A DNA stretch of 21,094 nt from CAZJHD01 sp964545855 (GTDB taxonomy: Bacteria > Planctomycetota > UBA1135 > JACQFD01), in NCBI GenBank assembly GCA_964545855.1, contig CAZJHD010000074.1, positions 1-21,094 on the forward strand. The letters run 5' to 3'. Both the position numbers and the translations under genes were made by a program. The notes beneath the pieces were generated by a model that was not told where the DNA came from, did no database searches, and was given only the letters and a program-made list of their open reading frames with translations. How positions within the stretch are numbered: position 1 is the first letter of the stretch; each line of letters opens with the position of its first letter. Below are positions 1 through 7,251 of this stretch, in pieces.

Positions 1-46
1 CGGGCCCGCGCCGGGCGGCCGCGCGACGCGCTCCCCCGCGGCCGCC

Positions 47-88
47 GGCCCCGGCGGGGCGGTCGCTGGCCCCGGCGGGGCGGTCGCT
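47..88. repeat. Two perfect 21-bp tandem repeats, plus a degenerate third
   Basis: A 21-bp unit rich in CCCCGG/GGGGCGG occupies 47-67 and repeats exactly at 68-88; a degraded third copy continues to about 105. The unit is a multiple of three, so it could encode a 7-residue repeat of a Pro/Ala-rich protein tail running off the left edge, but no start, stop or domain supports a gene. A separate 14-base near-repeat lies at about 122-151. I see nothing else in the first 149 bases. Confidence 0.7.
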
Positions 89-149
89 GTCCCCGTCGGG
101 CGGCCGAGATCGCCCGAGGGATTCGAGCGCAGCCCTTTCGAACGCAGCC

Positions 150-626
150 CTAGCGGCTGCGCAGCTCGCCGACGAGCAGCCCGTCGATCGATCCCGGCGC
201 GACGTAGAGGTCGCTCGCGCGCGCCAGGATGCGCGTCCCCGCGGGGACCACGAGTTTCGGGAGCGTCTGACCCGATGCCGTCGGCGTGAGCGAGGCGGGC
301 AGGAGGAGCGCCGTCGTCGAGGACGCGCCCTTCGTCGTCATCCAGTCGAGCGGCACCGTCGAGCGCACCTCGACGATCGTGAGGACGTGCCCGGCGGGCA
401 CCGTGTAGACGTCGGCGCCGGCCGCGTCGCCGGCGACGATCCGGAAGGCGCAATGCACCGGCGTGTAGGCGTCGCCCGCCTCGGACGACGGCGACGGCAC
501 GAGTCGCTCCTTCTCGCGCACGGTCTCGGAGCGGCTCCCGCCGCCGAGGCTGAAGATGCACGCGGGCAGCGTGGACAGGGCGAGGAGAGCGAGGACGGAG
601 GCGGCGAGCGTTCGCATGGTCGGCAT
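150..626 (-). CDS. Small predicted lipoprotein, function unknown
   Basis: A 158-residue protein with an N-terminal hydrophobic segment ending in a lipobox-like Leu-Pro-Ala-Cys (Cys at residue 23), so it is probably exported and lipid-anchored. The mature part starts with a Gly/Ser-rich and charged linker, followed by a compact mostly beta region that I cannot assign to a family. I chose the ATG at 626; an upstream in-frame TTG at 668 would place charged residues before the signal peptide, and another ATG at 617 is also possible. It lies 108 bases downstream of the M16 peptidase stop on the same strand and could be the last gene of that run or have its own promoter. Function unknown. Confidence 0.6.
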   Translation of the reverse strand: MPTMRTLAASVLALLALSTLPACIFSLGGGSRSETVREKERLVPSPSSEAGDAYTPVHCAFRIVAGDAAGADVYTVPAGHVLTIVEVRSTVPLDWMTTKGASSTTALLLPASLTPTASGQTLPKLVVPAGTRILARASDLYVAPGSIDGLLVGELRSR

Positions 627-734
627 CTCGTTTCGGCGGCCCGAGGGAGACTCCGGACAGAACTCCAAGAGATTACGCGAATCGGCGCGGCCGTACGTGC
701 TCGGCCCAGGCCGGTTCCCACCCGGCCACCGGCC

Positions 735-3392
735 TCAGCGGCGTACGCGCCGCACGGCGCCGAAGCGCTCCGGCACGGGCCCGACGCAGACGACCGCGGC
801 CTCGCGCGGATGCAGGTGCGCGCGCGCGGCACGCGCCACGTCGGCCGTCGTCACGGCCTCCACGCGCTCCGGGTAGCGCTCCACGAAGTCGGCGCCGAGC
901 CCGTAGCGCTCCATGCGCACGATCTGCTGCGCGCGGCCGGCGTTCCGCTCGAGGGCGAAGGGGAACGACCCGATCAGGTAGTCCTTCGCCACGCGCACCT
1001 CGTCGGCCGACGGCGGCTCCGTCTGGACGCGACGGATCTCCCGCAGCATCCCCTTCCGCGCGCGCTCGGCGTTGCGGGGCGACGTCGAGAGGTGCGCCGC
1101 GAAGATCCCGGGGTCGCGGCCCGAGCTCGCCGTCACGTTCGCGCTCACCGAGTAGGCGAGCGCCTCCTCGTCGCGCAGCCGCCGCGAGATGCGGTCGGTG
1201 AAGCCGGGGCCCGTGCCGAGCACGTGGTCGAGCACGAGCAGCGGGAACCAGTCGGGGTCGTCGCGCCGGATGCCGCGGTGGCCGATCGCGAGGTGCACCT
1301 GCTCGCGCTCGCACCGGTCGACGACGAGCCGCGCGCGCGGCTCCGGGACCGGCGGCGACTTCGGCAGTGGACGCACGGACCCCTTCCAGCGTGCGAAGGA
1401 GCGGCGCACGAGGCGCGCGACGTCGCGCGGATCGCGGTCACCGGAGAAGGCGAGGATCGTGCGTCCCGGTGCGTACCACGCGCGGTGGAACGCGACGAGG
1501 TCGGCGCGGCGCAGCCGGCGCACGGTCTCGAGCCGGCCCTCGCCTGGGCGGTGCAGCGGATGGCGGCCGTAGATCTCCGCGCGCAGGCGCCGGAACGCGC
1601 GCGTGCGCAGGTCTTCCTCGTCGGCCAGCAGCTCGCTCAGCACCTCCTCGCGCACGCGCTGCACGGCGTCGGCGGGGAACGTCGGCTCCGCGAGGAGGCT
1701 CGCGACGATCTCCACCGCCGTTTCGAGCTGACCGGCGAGACCGCCCCACTGGACGCCGCGCGACGCGGAGGAGATCCATCCGCCCTCCTCCTCGATGCGG
1801 CGCGTGATCTCGTCGCCCCCGTACCGCCGGGAGCCCTCGTCGAGGCACTCCCCCGTCAGGTTCTCGAGTCCCGCCTGCGCGCTCGACTCGCATTCGAGGC
1901 CGATGTCGACGAAGGCCGAGAAGGCCGCCGTCGGAGCCGCGTCGTTGCGCGTCGTGAGGAGGACGAGCCCGTTCTCGAGGGTCTCGCGCACGAAGGGAAG
2001 TCGAACCACGGGCGCCGCTCCCCGGCGCGGCGGCACCCGGAAGGTGCTCTTCCTCGGCGCGCGCTCGAAGACGACGCGACGCGCGGCCCGCGCCGCCTTC
2101 TTCGCGTGCGTGCCGCCGTGCGCGGCGTGATCGTGACCGGGCTCGTCGCAGGCCGGCACCGACCAGCCGACGGTGCGGCTCCGCGCTCCGAGCAGGCGCT
2201 GCGCGGCGTCGCGCACGCGCGCCGCCGTCACCGCGGAGATGCGCCGGCCGTAGCTCGTGGCGAGCCGCCAGGAGCCGAGGGCCTCCATGCGTCCCACGCG
2301 CTCGGCGAGGTCGGAGGCCGACTCGTGGACCGCCGCCTGCCCCGCGAGGATCTGCCGCTTCGCGCGGTCGAGCTCGCGATGCGCGACGGGCCGATCGCGG
2401 ACGCGCTCGATCTCCTCGAAGAGCGCCTCCTCGACGGGCTCCTCGCGCACGCCCTCCAGCGCCTCGAGGGAGATCCAGAAGGCGCCCGGGTCGAGCCGCG
2501 ACTCGTTCTCGCAGGTGACGTGGCTCGCGAGACGCTCCTCCTTCACGAGCCGCACGTAGAGACGGCTCGAGCGGCCCGCCGCGAGGAGCGTGCTCAGCAC
2601 GTCGAGGGCCCAGTCGTCGCGCGACCCGCACTGCACTCCCTGCCAGCCCACGAGCAGCCTCCGCAGCGGCGTGTCGCGCTCGACGCGCAGCCGCCGCTCG
2701 CCGCGCTGGGGCGGCTCCGGCGCGACCGGCGGCCGCGCGATGCGCGCGCGCGGGATGCGGCCGAAGTGGCGCTTCGCGGCGGCCACCACGTCGCGGAACC
2801 GGACGTCGCCGGCGACGACGATCATGGCCCGGTCGGGCGCGTAGTGGCTCCGGTAGAAGCGCTCCATCTGCTCGCGCGAGACGCACTGCACGTCTCCCTG
2901 CCAGCCGATCACGGGGTGGTGGTAGGGATGGGCCTGGTAGACGGCCGCGCCCACCTCCTCGGCGAGCTCGCGCCACGGATCGTCGAGCCCCATGCGGAGC
3001 TCCTCCAGCACGACCTTCCGCTCGCGCTCGATCTCCTCCGCGTCGAGCAGGCACCCGCGCATGCGCTCCGCCTCGATGGCGAAGGCCGCCTCCCAGCGGT
3101 CGCGCGCGAGGTGGAAGTAGTAGGCCGTCGCGTCGTAGTCGGTGAAGGCGTTGTTCGACCCGCCGAGCCGGCTCGTGATGAGGTCGATCTCGCCCTTCGC
3201 GATGCGCCCCGTCCCCTTGAACATCATGTGCTCGAGGAAGTGCGCGACGCCCGTCGCGCCGGAGGGCTCGTCGCGGGATCCGGCGCGGTACCAGATCATC
3301 GTGCTCACGACGGGATGGCTCGGCCGCTCGACCACGAGGACGAGCAGGCCGTTCCCGAGCCGATGCTCCCGGACCGCGATGCCGCGCCTCAT
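735..3392 (-). CDS. M16 family zinc metallopeptidase, two fused domains
   Basis: An 885-residue protein made of two M16 (pitrilysin/insulinase, processing-peptidase-like) halves. The N-terminal half has the inverted zinc motif HFLEH (His51, Glu54, His55) and the distal acidic pair E130/E131 in the context VVLEE, the usual third zinc ligand. The second half, from about residue 450, has the M16 fold pattern but GLENL at the equivalent site, so it lacks the metal ligands and is probably a structural partner, as in MPP alpha/beta pairs. A charged His- and Arg-rich linker joins the halves. Such proteins degrade or process peptides; the substrate is unknown. I see no clear signal peptide. The ATG at 3392 overlaps the TGA of the upstream pseudouridine synthase (ATGA), which fixes the start and suggests translational coupling. 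Confidence 0.93.
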   Translation of the reverse strand: MRRGIAVREHRLGNGLLVLVVERPSHPVVSTMIWYRAGSRDEPSGATGVAHFLEHMMFKGTGRIAKGEIDLITSRLGGSNNAFTDYDATAYYFHLARDRWEAAFAIEAERMRGCLLDAEEIERERKVVLEELRMGLDDPWRELAEEVGAAVYQAHPYHHPVIGWQGDVQCVSREQMERFYRSHYAPDRAMIVVAGDVRFRDVVAAAKRHFGRIPRARIARPPVAPEPPQRGERRLRVERDTPLRRLLVGWQGVQCGSRDDWALDVLSTLLAAGRSSRLYVRLVKEERLASHVTCENESRLDPGAFWISLEALEGVREEPVEEALFEEIERVRDRPVAHRELDRAKRQILAGQAAVHESASDLAERVGRMEALGSWRLATSYGRRISAVTAARVRDAAQRLLGARSRTVGWSVPACDEPGHDHAAHGGTHAKKAARAARRVVFERAPRKSTFRVPPRRGAAPVVRLPFVRETLENGLVLLTTRNDAAPTAAFSAFVDIGLECESSAQAGLENLTGECLDEGSRRYGGDEITRRIEEEGGWISSASRGVQWGGLAGQLETAVEIVASLLAEPTFPADAVQRVREEVLSELLADEEDLRTRAFRRLRAEIYGRHPLHRPGEGRLETVRRLRRADLVAFHRAWYAPGRTILAFSGDRDPRDVARLVRRSFARWKGSVRPLPKSPPVPEPRARLVVDRCEREQVHLAIGHRGIRRDDPDWFPLLVLDHVLGTGPGFTDRISRRLRDEEALAYSVSANVTASSGRDPGIFAAHLSTSPRNAERARKGMLREIRRVQTEPPSADEVRVAKDYLIGSFPFALERNAGRAQQIVRMERYGLGADFVERYPERVEAVTTADVARAARAHLHPREAAVVCVGPVPERFGAVRRVRR

Positions 3393-4285
3393 GCGCCGCC
3401 CCGGGGAGGCCGGCGGGAGCCGAAGCGTGCCGCCGTGCGCCGCTTGCCGTGCTCGCGCGCAGGGAGCTCCCGCGGAGCGCGGCGCGCGGGCTTCCCGGAG
3501 GCGCCCTTCCGGGAGTCCTCCGCGCCGGCGCCCGACGCGAGCAGCGCCTTCAGCTCGCCGGGCGGGAGGAGCCGGTAGTGGCCGAGCCGGAGCCCCTTCA
3601 CGGAGAGCGATCCGATGGCGACGCGCTTCAGCGAGATCACGGGGAAGCCCACCTGCGCGAAGATGCGGCGAATCTCCCGGTTCATCCCCTCGCGGATCGT
3701 CACGAGGAGGACGGAGGCCGTCGCGAGACGCTTGCGCACCCAGACCTTCGCGCCCGACGTCTTCCCCTCGGAGAGCCGCACTCCCTGGGACGCCTTCACG
3801 AGCGCCCCCGCGTCGATGCGCCCGCGGACCTTCACGAAGTACGTCTTCGAGACCCCGTAGCGCGGGTGGCTCACGCGCTGCGCGAAGTCGCCGTCGTTCG
3901 TGAGGAGGATGAGACCCTCGGAGTCCGCGTCGAGCCGCCCGACGCAGAAGAGCCGCGCCCCGCCGGGATCGAGCACGAGGTCGACGGCGCGCGTGCGCTT
4001 CTCGCCCGGCGCGCTCGTGCAGACGACGCCCCGCGGCTTGTGCAGCGCGTAGACGACGCGGCGCGGCGTCGGGAGCGGACGCCCGTTCACGGAGATCCGC
4101 GCCGTCCAGGGGTCGACGCGCGTGCCGAGCTCCCGCACGACCTCGCCGTCGACGGTGACGGCGCCGCTCGCGATCACCTCGTCGCACTTGCGCCGCGCGC
4201 CGACGCCACGCTCCGCGAGGAGCTTGTTCAGCCGCACCAGCTCCGGCCCGGGAGCGTGCTGCGGCGTCGGATCCGCCTCCGTCAC
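3389..4285 (-). CDS. RsuA/RluB-family pseudouridine synthase
   Basis: A 298-residue rRNA-modifying enzyme that isomerises a specific uridine to pseudouridine. An S4 RNA-binding domain lies at about residues 15-60 (LNKLLAERGVGARRKCDE). The catalytic domain carries GRLDADSEGL with the nucleophilic Asp119, and later the conserved NREIRRIFAQVGFPV stretch. This layout fits the RsuA/RluB/RluE/RluF group; I cannot tell which rRNA position it modifies. A basic Arg/Lys-rich tail of about 40 residues is extra. The start is a GTG at 4285 whose sequence GTGA overlaps the manA stop; GGGAGG stands about 6 bases upstream, supporting this start. The gene ends in a second 4-base overlap with the M16 gene. Confidence 0.93.
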   Translation of the reverse strand: MTEADPTPQHAPGPELVRLNKLLAERGVGARRKCDEVIASGAVTVDGEVVRELGTRVDPWTARISVNGRPLPTPRRVVYALHKPRGVVCTSAPGEKRTRAVDLVLDPGGARLFCVGRLDADSEGLILLTNDGDFAQRVSHPRYGVSKTYFVKVRGRIDAGALVKASQGVRLSEGKTSGAKVWVRKRLATASVLLVTIREGMNREIRRIFAQVGFPVISLKRVAIGSLSVKGLRLGHYRLLPPGELKALLASGAGAEDSRKGASGKPARRAPRELPAREHGKRRTAARFGSRRPPRGGA

Positions 4286-5289
4286 GGCCTGCCTCCCGCC
4301 GGGAGCGGCTCGACGACCACGGCGCGGAAGCTCCCGTCCGGCACGAGCGACCACGCCCCCGCCGTCGCGGGCACGAGCGCCGCGGCGCCGGCGCGGAGCC
4401 GCGGCGTCTCCCGCGGCGCCGCCTCCGTGCGGAGCTCCGCCTCGCCCTCGAGGGCGACGACGACCGTAGGGAGCGGCCCCGTTCGACCCTGCACCGGCGC
4501 GCGCGCCGCCAGCAGGCGCCAGCGGAAGGAGCCGGGCGAGGGCAGCGCGCAGGCGGCGATCCCCGCGGAGGTCTCGACGGGCTCCGGATGCGCGAGCGAC
4601 GGCGCCGCGTCGAAGCGCGCCACGCGGAACGAAGGCCGGCGGTGGAGCGGGCGCTGCGCCGACGCGGGCCGGCCCCAGTCGTAGACGCGGTAGGTCACGT
4701 CGGAGGTCTGCTGCACCTCGCAGATCGTGAAGCCGGCGCCGATCGCGTGCACCGTGCCGGCGGGGATCGGGATCACGTCGCCGGGCCGCGGCCGCAGCGC
4801 CCGGAGACACGCCTCGAACTCGGCGGGCGCCTCGGCGCGCTCGAGGTCGGCGCGGCCCTTCCCCGGGGCAGGTCCCGCCCACAGGACGGCGCCGGGATCC
4901 GCGTGGAGCACGAGCCACGCCTCGTTCTTCCCGCCGTCGGAGGCGCCGAGCTCCCTCGCCTGCGCGTCGTTCGGGTGCACCTGCACCGAGAGCCGGTCGG
5001 AGGTGTCGACGAACTTCACGAGCAGCGGGAACCGCCCCTGGGCCGTCGCGGCCGCCTCGCCGATCAGGCTCGGCGCGTCCGACTCCATCAGCGCGCGGAG
5101 CGACCGGCCCGCGAGGGGCCCGTTCTCGATCACCGACTCGCCCGATGCGTGATCGGAGAGCTCCCAGCTCTCGCCCACGCGCGCCCCCTCGGGGAGCGCG
5201 TGTCCGAAGAGATCCGCCAGCCGACGCGCGCCCCAGACCTTCTCCAGGAGCCGGCGGCGGAAGAGCAGTGGATAGTCGGGGATGGACAT
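4282..5289 (-). CDS. manA: Mannose-6-phosphate isomerase, type I
   Basis: A 335-residue cupin-fold zinc enzyme that interconverts mannose-6-phosphate and fructose-6-phosphate, feeding mannose into glycolysis or supplying GDP-mannose synthesis. Zinc ligands can be read in order: Gln103 and His105 in QVHPND, Glu123 in KNEAW, and His181 in IPAGTVHAIGAG. The downstream EVQQTSDVTYRVYDWGR motif is typical of the short bacterial class. Length matches that class (about 310-330 residues). The ATG at 5289 follows the recN stop by 22 bases; I see no strong ribosome-binding site, which fits reading within an operon. Its 3' end overlaps the pseudouridine synthase start. Confidence 0.94.
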   Translation of the reverse strand: MSIPDYPLLFRRRLLEKVWGARRLADLFGHALPEGARVGESWELSDHASGESVIENGPLAGRSLRALMESDAPSLIGEAAATAQGRFPLLVKFVDTSDRLSVQVHPNDAQARELGASDGGKNEAWLVLHADPGAVLWAGPAPGKGRADLERAEAPAEFEACLRALRPRPGDVIPIPAGTVHAIGAGFTICEVQQTSDVTYRVYDWGRPASAQRPLHRRPSFRVARFDAAPSLAHPEPVETSAGIAACALPSPGSFRWRLLAARAPVQGRTGPLPTVVVALEGEAELRTEAAPRETPRLRAGAAALVPATAGAWSLVPDGSFRAVVVEPLPAGGRP

Positions 5290-5311
5290 GCAGGGAGGGA
5301 GCGCGACGCGG

Positions 5312-7150
5312 CTATCGGCGCGCGGCGCGTCGCGACGCCGGCTTGCGCGGCGTGGCGGGCGCCCGGCGGGGCCGCGGAACGACGACTCCCGCTTCCGCCG
5401 CCACCGATGCGAGCAGCGCGCGCGCGTCGGCGAGCGCCGTCGGCCGGGTCGCGTCGCCGGTCATCATGACCGCGATCTCGCGCACGCGCTCCTCCCCTTC
5501 CAGGGCCCGCACCGCCGTGCGGGTGCGGCCGCCGGTCTCCTCCTTCGCCACGTGGAGGTGGCGGTCGGCGTGCACGGCGACTCCGGCGAGGTGCGTCACG
5601 ACGAACACCTGCCGTCCCGCCGCCGTGCGCCGCAGGTGCTCGCCGAGGGCGGGCGCGAGCCGGCCTCCCACGTTCTCGTCCACCTCGTCGAAGAGCACCG
5701 TCGGCAGCGACGCCACCTCGGCGCAGGCCGACTCGATGGCGAGGGCGACGCGCGCGAGCTCGCCGCCCGAGGCGATGTCGCCCACGGGGCGCATCGGCTC
5801 GCCCACGTTGGGCGCGATGCGGAGCTCCACGTCGTCGAGGCCCGTCGGCGCGCTGCGCCGGAGGATCGCCGGCGTCGCGAACACCTCCTCGTCGGCCCGC
5901 TCGCCGGCCGCCACCGGCTCGGCGGCGCGCTCCACGAGCGCCACCTCGAAGCGGGCCCGCTCCATGCCGAGGCGCGCGAGCGTCGCGCGCACCTCCTCGG
6001 CGAGTCGCGGCGACGCCGCGCGGCGTGCCGCGCCGAGACCGCGGCCGATCCTCTCCAGCTCCGCGCAGGCGCCGTCGAGGCTCCGTTCCAGCTCGACGCA
6101 GGTGGAGCCGGCGCCCTCCAGGCGCTCGATCTCCTCCTCCATCGACGCGCCGAGTTCGATCGCGCGCGTCTCGTCGACGCGGAAGCGCTCCAGCACGCGG
6201 CCGATCCGGTCGAGTCGATCCGTCACCTCGGCGAGGCGGCCCGGATGCCCCTCGAGCCGCTCCAGCAGCGCGCGCGCCTCGGCGGCGGCGTCGTCGACGA
6301 TCAGCCGCGCCTCCTCCAGCCGCTCGGCGAGCGGGCGGATCGACGGCGCGAGCGCGGCGAGGGCCTCGAAGGCGCGGCGCGCGCTCGCGAGTCGGTCGAC
6401 GACGGAGCCCTCGTCGTCGCGCAGCGCTCCCACGTGCAGGCCGAGCGACGCGCCGATCCGCTCCGCGTTCGAGAGCTCGCGGAACTCGTCCTCGAGGCCC
6501 GCGAGCTCCCCGCGCCGGAGCTCCGCCGCGCGGATCTCCTGCGACTGGAAGCGCAGCAGGTCGAGCCGGTCGAGACGGTCGCGCTCGGCGAGGCGCAGGG
6601 CGCGGATGCGGCCGAGCGTCTCGAGGGCCGCGGCGCGCGCCGCCGCGAAGGCCGCGCGCGGACCCGACGAGCCGAGGAGCCCCGCGAAGGCGTCGAGCTT
6701 CTCGCGCTGCACCGCGGGCCGCGCCAGCGTCGAGTGCTCGCGCTGGCCGTGGAGCGCCACCAGCAGCCCGGCCACCTCGCGGAGCGCGTCGCGCGTGAGG
6801 AACCGGTTGTTCACGAAGGCGCGCGAGCGGCCCGTCGCGTCGAGCACGCGCGACAGGGCGAGGACTCCGTCCTCGGGGCGCACCCCCGTCCGCTCCTCCA
6901 CGAGACGCAGGAGCTCCTCCGCCGAGTCGTCGCGTCCCTCCACGTCGAAGATTCCCTCGACGACGGCCTCCCGAGCGCCCGCCCGGAGGCGCGTCGCGTC
7001 GGCCTTCTCGCCGAGGAGGAAGGCGAGGGCGCCCAGGAGGAGCGACTTCCCCGCGCCCGTCTCGCCCGTGAGGACGTTCAGCCCCGGAGCGAAGTCGGCT
7101 CGGACGTCCTCCAGGAGGGCGAAGCCGCGGACGGCGAGAGAACGGAGCAT
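5312..7150 (-). CDS. recN: DNA repair protein RecN
   Basis: A 612-residue SMC-like ATPase of recombinational double-strand-break repair. It has an N-terminal ABC half with Walker A GETGAGKS at residues 29-36, a long charged central region with coiled-coil character, and a C-terminal half with ASGGELARVALAIE (ABC signature, Ala in place of the more usual Ser after Leu), Walker B VLFDEVDENVGG, and the VVTHLAGVAVHADRH switch-His region. It is somewhat longer than the usual 550-570 residues, partly through a basic Ala/Arg/Pro tail. I chose ATG 7150 because family similarity begins directly there; an upstream ATG at 7183 would add 11 residues. It is the first gene of the leftward run and divergent from the antiporter; no clear promoter is visible in the 101-base gap. 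Confidence 0.95.
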   Translation of the reverse strand: MLRSLAVRGFALLEDVRADFAPGLNVLTGETGAGKSLLLGALAFLLGEKADATRLRAGAREAVVEGIFDVEGRDDSAEELLRLVEERTGVRPEDGVLALSRVLDATGRSRAFVNNRFLTRDALREVAGLLVALHGQREHSTLARPAVQREKLDAFAGLLGSSGPRAAFAAARAAALETLGRIRALRLAERDRLDRLDLLRFQSQEIRAAELRRGELAGLEDEFRELSNAERIGASLGLHVGALRDDEGSVVDRLASARRAFEALAALAPSIRPLAERLEEARLIVDDAAAEARALLERLEGHPGRLAEVTDRLDRIGRVLERFRVDETRAIELGASMEEEIERLEGAGSTCVELERSLDGACAELERIGRGLGAARRAASPRLAEEVRATLARLGMERARFEVALVERAAEPVAAGERADEEVFATPAILRRSAPTGLDDVELRIAPNVGEPMRPVGDIASGGELARVALAIESACAEVASLPTVLFDEVDENVGGRLAPALGEHLRRTAAGRQVFVVTHLAGVAVHADRHLHVAKEETGGRTRTAVRALEGEERVREIAVMMTGDATRPTALADARALLASVAAEAGVVVPRPRRAPATPRKPASRRAARR

Positions 7151-7251
7151 CGGGGTTCGACGAGAAAACGGGTGACGCGTCATGGTATCGAGAGGCCTCG
7201 TCGATCCGCGGCGCTCGGGGCACGCGTCCCGCGAGGCCGGCGAGCCACCCC

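Noticed and set aside
1..149. The end of a Pro/Ala-rich coding gene at the left edge
   Set aside because: Several frames are open, but there is no start, domain or codon signal to choose among them.
709..727. GGCCGG/CCGGCC hairpin just beyond the M16 stop as a terminator
   Set aside because: No T-run follows, and short GC palindromes are frequent here.
387..3578. A 1063-codon open frame on the plus strand opposite the M16 and lipoprotein genes
   Set aside because: It is antisense to clearly recognisable proteins, is dominated by Arg/Ala/His and has no domain. Long shadow frames are expected at this GC content.
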